Below the pieces are notes generated by a model that worked only from the letters and a program-made list of their open reading frames with translations, ran no database searches and was not told the DNA's origin. The translations under genes were made by a program, and so were the position numbers. Source: Neolecta irregularis DAH-3 (lineage: Eukaryota; Ascomycota; Neolectomycetes; Neolectales; Neolectaceae). From it: 64,000 nt of DNA. Below, one piece after another: positions 25,367-35,973 of the stretch. The DNA lies in NCBI GenBank assembly GCA_001929475.1, contig LXFE01000211.1, positions 1-64,000 of the forward strand, given 5' to 3'. Every line of letters starts with the position of its first letter. Positions within the stretch are counted from its first letter, which is position 1.

Positions 25367-27069
25367 ATGACATCAGATCTTCAGGTAATATATAATACGG
25401 AAACGGGATCGGCTCCGCACTATCGTACATATCAGAAACGATGGATCGGGCTAGTCGTTATCTCATTGCTGAATGTGATTGCATCATGGGGGTATGCTTA
25501 TTTTCCCCGACCAAGACATTCTACTGATTGCAAGCTGGGTTACATATGCACCCATATCTTCGAAAGTTGTCGAATACTTTGATTTTTCATCGAGCACGCC
25601 GGTAAATTGGTTGTCGACTGTTGTATTGTTTTCATTCAGTGTTTCTACACCTGTTGCGATCTTGATTTTTGATAAATTCGGAGTAAAAATTGGGGCATTT
25701 GTCTCTGTCAAATGATGATAACCAATAGCTAATTGTTGGTGCAGCGTGTCTTTTATTCGGGAACTGGATAAGATATATTGGTGTGGAAACTTAGAATTTA
25801 ACATAGCACTAAGCTTTTAGGCATTAGACTCACAGAAGGGCAGTATGGACTTTCTCTTCTTGGACAGGCAACTCTCTTCCAATGGCACTTGATTAAAAAT
25901 GAAAGATCTTTATTGGATTTGGGCAAGCGTTCTGTCTCATTATCCCTCCGCACTATTCCGACATCTGGTTCGCTGCCGGTTTTCGTGTCATCAGTACCGG
26001 TGTTATGACTCTATCAAATATCATTGGCATCGCCATCGTAAGGATCCTTTAAGTAGCTAAAACTTTACCGATAGTGTCAACTTATCAACCCCGCCCTCAC
26101 CACAGAGGCTTCCAGAGTTCCTGACATGGTACCTCTGTAGCGCTGTCCTTTTTGCTGATCCCCACAGATTCTATATATTGCGATTATTTCCACACCAGTG
26201 TGCATCTCAGCGTTGGCTATCGCATCGAAACCGCCCACACCGCCTAGTCCGTCTGGAGAAACGGAGAAATTTCCATTATGCGAAGGACTTCTTAGTCTTC
26301 TCAAGAATCTGGACTTTCTCTGCATATTTATTAGCTTTGCTATTTTTGTCGGATTTTTTAATGCTTTCACTTCACTTATTGAACAGGTCTCGCTATTTGT
26401 GTAAAGTTGTCTAATGATCAGATCATGGCTCCATACGGATGGTCCGATAGTCAGGCAGGAATCGCTGGTGCAACTCTCACCGTCGTAGGCCTATTGAGGT
26501 TTCCAAGAATTTACCAAATCACTGACGTACAGCGCTATTCTTTTCTCATTTTTTCTTGACAAATCACAACGATATTTACAAAGTATACGAACAATAGTAC
26601 CAGTTGTTTCCCTCAGTTTTTTATCGTTTATTTTCGTCATTCACTTCAATTCTTCTTTTGCGGTTGTTGCTGTTATGTGTGGTGTATTAGGAGCCAGCGC
26701 ATTCTCCCTGTTGCCACTTGCTCTTGAAGTTAAATGCCTTTAAAGATTTCATTGCTCAAGTCATAGTTGGCTGTTGAATGTACCCACCCGGTATCGCCGC
26801 AACTCTCCACAGGTATTTTATGGATCAGTGGACAAGTAAGTCGTTAGTTTGCCACCGTTATTGATGTTCAGTTATTTGGAGCAATCTTTCTGGTCACCAT
26901 GAATGCATTGAGATATCCTTCAAATGAAGGCGATCCGAAGGGTAATTATCTAAGAGCTTTGATCTTCCAAGGTACGTTATCGATGGCTGCCGTTCCCCTT
27001 AGTTGGGTTATTGGCCGGTTTGGCCAGCGTGTGAACCGGAGATTGGTTATAGATAAAACCAATGCCTAG
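25367..27069 (+). CDS. MFS transporter, FLVCR-like family
   Basis: Eleven exons (25367-25491, 25535-25694, 25729-25780, 25821-25867, 25906-26037, 26075-26128, 26168-26386, 26422-26498, 26533-26728, 26767-26835, 26872-27069), 442 residues. It reads as a 12-TM major-facilitator protein: YQKRWIGLVVISLLN, SWGWVTYAPISSKV, NWLSTVVLFSF, DKFGVKIG, GNWIRYIG, IPPHYSDIWFAAGFR, ISTPVCISALAIASKPPTPPSPS in the central loop and APYGWSDSQAGIAGA. The WLSTV and PPTPPS elements are typical of FLVCR-type proteins, which in animals move heme or choline; the fungal substrate is unknown. Intron 25868-25905 has a GC donor (CAG|GCAACT). The second intron may also be GC-AG (25695-25728, 34 nt) or GT-AG (25701-25728, 28 nt); protein alignment favours the former. 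The start codon is moderately certain. Confidence 0.82.
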
Positions 27070-27249
27070 TCAGGATTATACCGGAGTCTTTTGAACCACA
27101 ACTCCCATATGTACTTTTAGGCGTACCATTCGCCTATAGCCGCGTAATCGGTTGGCTTTTAAACATGTTTATACTGAATGATTATACTCGGTCCGCCGAC
27201 TTGACGGTAGAGAATTTTCAAAGCACTGCAGGGCTCCTTTGCCTAACGC

Positions 27250-27462
27250 ATGCACACCCTCGCCCGCCTTTCCCGCGCCCTCACTCTCACGGCCGTGCCC
27301 ATCACGATCCACCTCGCCTGCTGCGACGCCCTCATCATCCCGGGCGGCGAGAGCACCGCGATCACCCTCCTCGCTCGCTACGCTCACCTCCTCCAGACCA
27401 TCCGCCACTCCGTCCGGAGAGGGCAGCACCGGGATACAGGGCCGGCGGGACAAGGTCTCTGA
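27250..27462 (+). pseudogene. Fragment of PdxT/Sno glutaminase subunit in a GC-rich islet
   Basis: A + strand frame contains CDALIIPGGESTAI followed by LLARYAHLLQTIR. That is the oxyanion-hole region of the pyridoxal-5'-phosphate synthase glutaminase (PdxT, yeast Sno), where IPGGEST is diagnostic. The upstream residues do not match the PdxT N-terminus, and the frame stops about 40 codons later, before the catalytic Cys region, with no evident splice partner. The 240-bp block (about 27240-27480) is far richer in GC than its flanks. It is most simply a decayed or captured fragment rather than an active gene. Confidence 0.5.
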
Positions 27463-27509
27463 GGCGCGGCTGTAGTAGGCGATGAGATGTTGAATGACCC
27501 TGCTCCTGC

Positions 27510-27633
27510 TGTAAGTGTTGGAGCTCGAGTACAATAAGATCAGGTTATATTTCCTTAATCTAAGCTTGTAGGCGTGTGAGCTTAGACTAAGATATGGGAG
27601 CATAGCCTTTGTATACATTTCGGTCTAATGTCC
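27510..27633. repeat. LTR-like dispersed repeat, copy A
   Basis: The stretch beginning AAGTGTTGGAGCTCG and continuing through CAGGTTATATTTCC, TAATCTAAG, GAGCTTAGA and a TCTAAT near the end aligns with 33979-34100 over its whole length with small indels. A TGTTG start and a pyrimidine-rich body are typical of Ty1/Copia long terminal repeats. No coding sequence of a retroelement adjoins it, so it would be a solo LTR fragment. Confidence 0.6.
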
Positions 27634-28621
27634 CTTATTTCTTTATCCGCCACCTATTGTATTGGTATGGGTATATCCAGGTAATATCCGGGTGTACCCT
27701 TCCTTACATCTGCTGCTTCCCCCACATATGTCATCTTGCTGTGCTGGCACGATCCCGCAGACAAGCATGTCCTTGCTGCCACCAGCCGCTACATCGCATG
27801 TGCCCCCACAAAGGGTACTGCCGCCCGCATCAACACCAAACGCGCGCCTGAATTTGAATTTGAGGAAAAGCCACAAATTTGGCGCCCCCCAAACGCACCC
27901 TTAATGAAGATGCTGTTTTCCATTATATACATTATTCCTGGAAATACCAGCCCAGTAGATCATGAAACGATATCTCGACTAAATCACCAAAGCAAATGAA
28001 ACTAGTGCGTTTAACTAAAGAAACGTTGGATGTTATTAATGTGTATGAGCATTTGTTCACTCTCGTGAAACCATAGTCTGTGAACTTAAAAATTAACCAA
28101 ATGACAAACATGGTTCCTTTTGGAAGAATGCCAACGTTGCAAGCTCATTAGCGAGATAATGGGATTTTGAGAATTTTGATGGACTATTAAGCTTCGTTTG
28201 CGAGGTCGCTAGATAACCCAGCCTGGAATTCAGGAGTATATATTGTGTAACTATGCATAAACATCGAGGTTTGAATTGACATAAAATTCATGATAATCAG
28301 ATGAAATTTACGAAATAGCATGCCCTTTCGAAATGCCCAAGTAGAAATGTCAAAGTGCAACTGGAAATTGGCAAACTGGGCGATGAAGTACCCTTCATAA
28401 TTCCACAGGACTGAGAAGAAATAATAACTCAACCGAGCAACGGTCTTGAACTCCCACAAATTCGTCGTTTTATCGGAATAGACAAAGCTCCGAGAAATCC
28501 TTCATAACTAGAAATTGTCGCGTTGTCTATGTGAATCTGGTTCAACAATTTAATTCTTTTCCTTTTGACACCGACTCACTCGGGCATTGTAACTAAATAC
28601 AGACAACGGCTGGGGTGAACA
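27634..28621. other. Intergenic, no gene recognised
   Basis: About 1 kb with only short overlapping open frames. It carries the promoter of the downstream channel gene; nothing else could be supported. Confidence 0.5.
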
Positions 28622-31600
28622 ATGTGGCTGGTATCCCAATGTGGCTGGGATCCAGCGACTTTTTTAGATCTCAAGATCAAACTGCACACCAACTCAGCAG
28701 TTTTATCTACGCCTTGGCGCCCGTTGCTGCACCATATGCTGCAGAAGCGTATTACGCTCCAGGAGTTCCTCCAGCTGCTGCAGGAGTCCTACAATGTGTC
28801 TGGAAAATTTCAAGGAACTGCTATAAGCACTGCAATTGCAGCATCATGGGGAGCGTCGATTCTCATCTTCTTACTCTTTTGCTTCTTGAGACCGCGCCAT
28901 AATGTGGTGTATGCTCCTAAGCTCAAGTGCGCTTCCCAGACATTAAAGCCTCAGACATTGACGATCTTATGGGCTCGAAGACAACGAAGAGAAAGCTCCT
29001 CCAAAGGCAGGTACTGGGTTCTTCGACTGGGTCAAACCGGTCTGGTCGTACCAGGAGGATGATCTCTACCACAAAATTGGCGTGGACTCCCTTGTCTTTC
29101 TCCGGTTTCACAGAATGATGAGGATAACTTTCTTCCTATTTGCGGCTCTAGGATGTTTTGTTGTGATCCCTATGAATATCGGCATAAATTTGGGAACAGC
29201 CGTGGGTAGGTCTAAGCGCAACAAAGAGTAATTTTTCCACTAGCCTGTTATGGGATGAGGGCTGATGAAGTAGTCCGTTATCTCTTTGCTCTATCCAGAC
29301 AGTTTCAGGGAATCTCCTGTGGATTTATATTTTATTTGCCTGGCTTTTCATTGCGCTCTTTCTGTGGATTCTCTATGTCAATTATCAAGGAATAATCAGG
29401 CTGAGAACAAAGTATTTTCAGTCCAGTGAATATCAAAATTCTTTACACAGTCGAACACTGCTTGTATACGACATACCACAGGATTTACGAAGCGATGAAG
29501 GTATCATGCGAATCGCTCATGATTACAGTTATGGTCTCGAATTTGTTCAAGCTCAAATTGGAAGAAACGTCAATGATATTCCAGAACTGATTGCTCGACA
29601 CAAAGATGCTATACAGAAGGAGGAGAAAATATTAGCGAAATACCTAAAGAGTATTATCTGTACCATTGCGCAAGCTTAAACATTAGATCCCAACCGACTC
29701 CCCGCAGTGAGACCTACATGTTGCCCAAAAGGTCGCAACGAACATGTCGACGCCATTGACTATTATATGGAGCGAATCCAAGTCCTTGAACAGAAAATCG
29801 AGCTCGAGCGACGTACAATCGATAAGCAGTCTTCGGTATCATATGGTTTCATCTCATATCCCACTATTTCAGATGCTCATGCAGTTGCCAAGGCAAACCG
29901 AAATAAGCATCCCAAAGGAATGACTATAAAGTTATCTCCACGGCCTGAGGATATAATTTGGGATAACATCAAGTAATATACTACTAACCTTAATATATTA
30001 ATTGATAGAAAACCAAAAAGACTTAGAAACCGCAACCGAGCAATCAGTTTTGCGTTTTTCGTCATTCTCTGTCTGGTCTGGCAGATACCCAATTCCCTAA
30101 TATCAACCTTTATTGCTAATCTTTATCTCCTTGGTTCGGTTCGTTTTGTTTTATATGCTTGTACTGATTTCTAGATTTGGCCTGCCTTCCAGACACAGCT
30201 GAATCGTCATCGTAACTTTTGGGCGACTGTGCAGGGTATCGCGAGCCCTGCTCTCGTAGCAACATTTTTCTTGATACTACCGACAATTATGAGACGAATT
30301 ACCAGAAGGGAAGGAATTTTGTCCAAAAGCTCGAGGGAACGTCATGTTGTGCATAAATTATACATCTTTCTGTGAGTACATATCATAGTATACAAGCTTA
30401 CAATACAGGACTTTGAACAATTTTATAATATTCACGATCCTTGGGATGCTTTGGAATTTCGTCGTTCAGATGATTAAGATCACGCGAGATCAACATATTC
30501 CCTTCTTTGAAGCTGTCAAAGATTTTCATCTAATCGACAATCTAGCCTTTTCATTCATGCAAGTCTCGGGCTTCTGGATAACTTATATTATTCAAAGGTC
30601 AGCAAATGTTGTCAGATGTACCGTCTAATATTTTAGAAACCTTAGTTCCTTGTTCGATTTATGCCAACTGGTAAACTTGCTGTGGCTTTCTGTCAAGCCT
30701 CACATCATGACCCTTACGCCGAGAGAAAAGATAGAATTGAGCAGACCCCCAGTGTTTGATTTTGCATCATATTACAATTACGTATTTGCTCTCCCAGATA
30801 TACCCTCTAACATCATTCGTAGTCACTCTTCTATACTACAGTCAGTATATGCTATGCGCTAATACAGCCTCTTATACTGCCGTTCGCGTTGGTCTATTTC
30901 TCCATTGCTTGCATGACATATAAATATTGTCTTATGTATATCTTTAGCACAAAAGTGGAAACAGGCGGTGGTTTTTGGCGAGTATGGTCCATAATTAAAC
31001 TTCTTCTGATTTTATAGGTTTTGTTCAACCGCATAATATTTGCTTTATGTCTTATGGTAGCCATTTATTTCGCGGTTATATGGGTAGGCTTACTCGTAAT
31101 ATATTCGCTAAATTTGCAGAACCAATACGATTTCCTACATGCTGCGTTCATTTTACCTTTGGGTGTCATCATCATTATATTTAAAATCTATTGTCTACGA
31201 ACCTTTGATCCTCTCTTGGATTTTTATCTTACCGGTCAAAAAAGACCCGGCGACAGTGGATATACACTCCCAGTTGCCAAATCAGGCTCAGACGACCGGC
31301 GAAATCGTCTACAGAAAAGATTTGGCCATCCGGCACTTAGCGAAAGGCTTTGGACTCCAATGGTTGCTTCGAATGCTCGAGCAGTATTGCCGCATGTTTA
31401 CAGAGGGCGTGTTAGTGACATCGAAGACAATGAAAATTTTATGTCTGGCCGAAAAGGAGGAATAGATGGAAAATTCGAATTAGTTGAGGAGCGTAACATG
31501 GATTTCCAAGCATTTCACAACCGTGAGGATTTTGGCGCAGTGAATTCGGATTATACAACGACTGAGCCCCCAAGTCGAACTGGAACGCCTTTCAATGAAA

Positions 31601-31938
31601 CACTCTATGGTGGATTTCGAGATATGAGCCCTCATCCTGATTACTTGCATCCGAGTCGGGGCGGTACCCCCTTTGAAGGAACACCTCGGTCAGGTATATC
31701 TCAGCAAGACGACACATATTTCGCGCGTGGATTTCCACAGCATGACAGAGCCAACACCACGGGTAGCGAGGGGTTTTATCCTCAACAAAACTTTTCGTCT
31801 TCTGGACTTGATGTCGTATATCAGACTCAGACAGGTCACTCTGACCTTACTCACCTTCTTAACGAAAATATGCCAAGGCCACAAAATCGAGAGGGGGATA
31901 GGAGAAACAATCAATATCGCAGACACAGGCAACGCTGA
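28622..31938 (+). CDS. Calcium-permeable stress-gated cation channel, Csc1/Rsn1 (TMEM63/OSCA) family
   Basis: Ten exons (28622-28928, 28981-29209, 29271-29650, 29687-29972, 30009-30138, 30175-30371, 30409-30597, 30637-30781, 30823-30981, 31018-31938), 980 residues. OSCA/TMEM63 proteins are osmotically or mechanically gated cation channels with about 11 TM helices. Clear family blocks: FLRPRHNVVYAPKLKY, DDLYHKIGVDSLVFLRF, SIQTVSGNLLW, RTLLVYDIP, AVRPTCCPKGRN, YGFISYPTISDA, YIIQRNLSSLFDL, LILPFALVYFSIACMTYKY, VLFNRIIFA. The C-terminal 230 residues are a Gly/Ser/Thr-rich cytosolic tail. Intron 28929-28980 has a GC donor (T|GCGCTT), the only way to join KLKY to NEEKAPP in frame. The extreme N-terminus is less certain; MLQKRITLQEF could be an alternative start. 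Confidence 0.9.
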
Positions 31939-32093
31939 GCAGATTTTTGATAAAGATGTAATACGTATATCACTGGATAATATAGAGGCTAGGCACAAGG
32001 TATGCTATGGAACTGAATGGGACAATGATTCTGTTGTTGTAAACTGTTATACATGTGTAATAAATATACAACGAATAAGCTTTTTGCTTCAGC

Positions 32094-33199
32094 TTAAAGC
32101 TCGCCCTCAGACTTCTCTTCGTCTTTATCAGGAAGAACGAGCGTATTACTGCGAGATATCCGATCCCTTGAAGATCTATGATTGGCTACGTCACGGCCAT
32201 TTGAAATTCCGTTGTAATGAGAAATATCATTATTCTCTACTGTTCGTGGCCGTTTGTTCATGTCTGAATTGTCTTGATTTGGTGGCCTCGGACTGGCAAT
32301 ATACTTTTGCTCAACATTTTTGATGGGTAAACTTTCATATAGGTCAGCCATTACATGACAAGCTTCTGCTCATCAGTTAGTTGACTTAGAATGATTCACC
32401 ACCTCTGATATCGTCCAGGTCTGCAGCCATTACCTCCCACCACTTCTGATTCCCCTGATAATCGACAGGAATACTTGTATGTTTCGATGCAAAATAGAAG
32501 GCAGCAGCCGCGACGGTATTCGGACGATACATCACACACAACATCGTTCGTACACTTTATGTCATTGATCACTGCTTGCCCAAATTTCGAATACTCACCT
32601 ATCATTCAAGAAAGCCCAAGCACTCCTAGCGACTTCTTTCGGCACATTCAATTCTTTCACGTATTTTATCACGATATCATACGGATGAGTAATCGTGAGA
32701 TCGAAACACACAGATTCTAAAACGAGTTCTTCCGTGTATGCTATCACTTCCTTCCACCTCCAGTATTCTGTCGATTCGTCAGTAACTTCGAGGGTTGGAT
32801 TTTTTTGGGCGACACGGACGCAGGATATTACAAAATCTCGAGTTTTTCGTCCTGTTTCTTCAACTTTCGTTGCGAGAAATAAACACGTAGCACCGATTTC
32901 CTATAGATCAAAAATTTAGAAATATACGGCCCTACGTAGCAGTGATACTCTTTAAGCGAATACCGCATATAAAATCTGTGAAGGAACACCGTTGCGGTTG
33001 CCAATGTCATCTGAGGTCTACGATAATTCAGTAAATTCCTTTCCAGTCGCTGATACAAATGAAGCGGAATTCCCACTTGCAGTATGAAATTACAACCTTT
33101 CCCGCGTTCTAGACGTTCTTGTTCGACAGTGTACCGGTGTTTCGAGATCGAAGGGGTATTCTGCAGTTCTTCCTTTCGGAAATACCACCGATTCACCAT
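32094..33199 (-). CDS. Cyclin of a CTD-kinase complex (Ctk2/Pch1/cyclin K-T type)
   Basis: Five exons (33199-33057, 33017-32936, 32900-32599, 32554-32403, 32365-32094), 316 residues. It opens with WYFRKEELQNTPSIS, then ERLERGKGCNFILQVG, PQMTLATATVFLHRFYMRYSLKEYH and EIGATCLFLATKVEETGRK: the first cyclin fold of the transcriptional cyclins that pair with Cdk9/Cdk12-type kinases and phosphorylate RNA polymerase II. The second fold has PYDIVIKYVKEL, AWAFLNDS, CVMYRPNTVAAAAFYFAS and ends at ACHVMADLYE, followed by a charged tail of about 70 residues. Splicing the 37-nt intron 32366-32402 skips an in-frame stop and is needed for the last helix. I cannot decide between Ctk2 and Pch1 by eye. Confidence 0.88.
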
Positions 33200-33978
33200 A
33201 TCCAGGGAGTTCCAAAGATGATCTATAGTGCTATACGGACAAGCTATTGATGATTAATTAATTAGTGAAGATGGCATGGACAAGTTGTCGATGGGTGTTT
33301 AGATCGAATTTATCGTATGAAACCAGCCTCCTACCCACAACTGAAACATTCGGCTAAGACCTATCTGGAAATATATGAATATATCCACTACATAAAAGTA
33401 TTCAGCGTCATGGATTCCTCGTCTGTATTGTTGGGTTACGTCGAACCATTGTCTTCTACCAACATAACTTCCCATGTTTTCTTGGGATCAGTCTCATGCC
33501 AATCAGTGTGTCGTACTCTTGGACTACTTCCCACACTATGGTCACTAACATAGCAAGACCTGCATCGCCTCAGTTTAGATATCACATTATCGCCCACAGT
33601 CCTTATCTTTCATCTTCAACTGGGTCCACGCCCCTTACAGTCCCTGAGTTCATCAACCAGTCGGAAAGAGGGAGAGCCTCATCCTATGGCAGTCGTTTAC
33701 CCTGGAGTATCCTCAGTCATCGGGAGTATGCAGATGCCTGAGGAGTCGCTAGGTAGCTTTCAGGGGTTGATGATTACCTGTTTCCCTTTTGGTCTCAAAA
33801 CAAGTTCAAAGCCAATTTCACTCGGTTAATTGCACCTATTCTCGCAATCTCTGACTCTACGAAAGAAGCTAAAAACTAAAAAAGGGAATTTAGTGCTTCC
33901 AAAAGAGCAGAATGGACTGTCGGTTTCTCTTTGCTGCTAAAATTCCACGTTACTTCCTCGTTGTCAGCTCTTCGCCAA
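33200..33978. other. Intergenic, no gene recognised
   Basis: About 780 bp between the cyclin gene start and the LTR-like repeat. Short open frames only. Confidence 0.5.
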
Positions 33979-34100
33979 GTGTTGAAGCTCGGTCACAAAT
34001 AAGACCAGGTTATATTTCCTAATCTAAGATAAGTGGACCATAGAGCTTAGATTAAATATGTCCTCTTTCTGCCTTCATATACTTCTAATCTAATTGCCCG
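33979..34100. repeat. LTR-like dispersed repeat, copy B
   Basis: Begins AAGTGTTGAAGCTCGGTCACA and runs through AGACCAGGTTATATTTCC, TAATCTAAG and GAGCTTAGATTAA. It parallels copy A at 27510-27633 in order and spacing. It directly abuts the left arm of the inverted duplication that starts at 34101, which suggests LTR plus the 5' internal end of one element. Confidence 0.6.
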
Positions 34101-34290
34101 TAAGCTGGGCGGCGTACGATGCGACACCACCCTCCTTCCGACACCTTGCCGAAAAAAATATAAATTCCCAAAACCTAAATTTCTCCAAAACCACTGATTA
34201 AAAATGGAAACTAATGAGCAAATGGTACAATTAGATATCACAGATTTAGAAAATGCAAGATTTAATTATAAAAATGTATATGGAATCCTG
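34101..34290 (+). repeat. Left arm of inverted duplication, with ORF start
   Basis: About 190 bp, from TAAGCTGGGCGGCGTACGATG to GTATATGGAATCCTG, repeated in opposite orientation at 34473-34673 with only scattered substitutions and one 12-bp indel. Each arm contains an ATG (34204 here) followed by the same reading frame (METNEQMVQLDITDL, then ENARFNYK). The conservation of ATG and frame implies that the duplicated piece is the beginning of a gene, possibly the first coding exon of a retroelement or of a host gene. Confidence 0.75.
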
Positions 34291-34472
34291 TGTTTCAGTT
34301 TCACCCAACGTCTCACAAATCACCACACAAGCCATGAAATTTACATAAATTTACATCAATACAAGAACAATTCCTTGTTCAATTGATCCTTGAGCTGGAT
34401 ATGCAAGGACATCCTCTATCTCATGCACAAATTTGAGAAATAGAAGCTTGAATTGTTACTATAAACTGGTGA

Positions 34473-34673
34473 CAGGATTCCATATACAGCTGTAGCTGCT
34501 TTTTTATAATTAAATCTTGCATTTTCTAAATCTGTGATATCTAATTGTACCATTTGCTCATTAGTTTCCATTTTTAATCTGTGGTGTTGGAGAAATTTAG
34601 GTTTTGGGAATTTATATATTTTCGGCAAGGTGTCGGAAGGAGGGGGGTGTCGCATCGTACGCCGCCCAGCTTA
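34473..34673 (-). repeat. Right arm of inverted duplication, with ORF start
   Basis: Mirror copy of 34101-34290; its ATG is at 34571 on the - strand. This arm retains 12 bp (34486-34497 region, coding KAATA) that the left arm has lost, so it is probably nearer the original. The two frames converge toward a spacer of about 180 bp. Unlike the left arm it is not preceded by the LTR-like repeat. Confidence 0.75.
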
Positions 34674-34745
34674 TATTATTATATGCCACCGCTGCATTTG
34701 TAACATATACTCCGGGTATATCGTTACATCTTCTCTCTTAATACA

Positions 34746-35924
34746 ATGCCTCAACTTGATCATCCGAGCCTTCATGCCGAGCCTCCTCATAACGTTATGC
34801 CGCCTAAGTCGAATACCATAAGGCGACATTTGCCAGCAACGGTCGAGGGTGGAGCCACTTATTCTCTTATTAGTTACGAAACCCCAGACGTTCGAGCGCA
34901 CTCAATCTCGCACTGGCGCCTTCTACTCGAGCACAAGAGACCACGATGGTTTGCATGTTTATCGGAACTGACTGTTTCTAATACCAAAGGCTGCGGGAAA
35001 TGGTCGCTGAAGCATTTGGAGTATTCTCCTTCGTCTACTCAGGTGTAGGCGCCAACGCCTCATTCGCGGTTCAGGAGACTAATGAACCCGGCAAGATATT
35101 CACAATTGGGCTTGCATTTGCTCTGTCGCTTGCCTTTGCTGTTATTGTTGCCGGCCATGTCTCTGGGGGCCATTTCAATCCCGCTATTACTTTATCGTTT
35201 GCCATTTTTCGAAACTTTCCATGGAAGAAAGTCCCACGATATATTCTCGCACAGACTGTGGGTGCTTTTGTAGCTGCTGTTTTAGTTTTCGCACAATATC
35301 ATCAGAAGATTGTGGAATTTGAAAATAGAGTAAAGGCTTCTGGAGGATCCTTTGTCACATCATCTGGACCTGCAGGTAGAATCCAATTAAGAATAATTAT
35401 CTGATTTCATTCAGCCATCTTCTGTCCTATACCACAGCCTGACCAGACATTCGGCTATCTCTTAATGAACGAATATTTTGTAGTCACCATTCTCGTAGCC
35501 TCCCCTCGTTATTATCTTCCTAAAGGAACAGAGTATATCATTATGGGCCATAGTAGATCCTGCAAATCCTTTCGTTTCTCCTAGCAGCGTTCCATTCGCC
35601 CTTGGTTTGGTATATGCGCATCTTATTTGGTGCTTCGCCCCGCTCACTATTTGCACGTATACTGCAACTTCATAGATCTGACCGTCAAAGCTACCAATTT
35701 CGCACGAGATCTCGGGCCGCGCATGTTTACAGCCATTATTTACGGGAGGGAGGTTTTCACATATAAATCTTATGCATAGTACCTTTGACGTATCTGCAAA
35801 TTCTAATCTCGAGCATATCAGTTTTGGTGAATATTCCAGCGACCATCATAGGGGTTGGGATTTACGAATTGTTCTTCAAAGGTATTGTTCTTCTTGCGCA
35901 GAATTTAATTCTGCAGATAATTAG
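34746..35924 (+). CDS. Aquaglyceroporin (MIP family channel)
   Basis: Seven exons (34746-34948, 34990-35375, 35415-35494, 35532-35652, 35691-35778, 35814-35881, 35917-35924), 317 residues. A six-TM water/glycerol channel: REMVAEAFGVFSFVYSGVGAN, then GHVSGGHFNPAITLS with the first NPA box, PSSVPFALGLVYAHLIWCFAPLTI, and ARDLGPRMFTAIIYGRE. The second NPA box reads NFA, a substitution tolerated in several fungal aquaglyceroporins. Intron 35653-35690 has a GC donor (T|GCACGT); it is required to give LTISTNFARDLGPR. The final exon is just 8 nt and supplies the last codons and the stop. It converges on the trimethyllysine dioxygenase gene with 49 bp between stops. Confidence 0.88.
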
Positions 35925-35973
35925 AGCCATGGGAGCCATTAGACCAGGAGATTCGTTTTACTCAACAATTATC

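Noticed and set aside
35761-35816. Apparent stop codons interrupting the aquaglyceroporin after TM5
   Set aside because: A GT-AG intron at 35779-35813 with a CTAAT branch site removes them and restores KSYAYISVLVNIPATIIG, so the gene is not a pseudogene.
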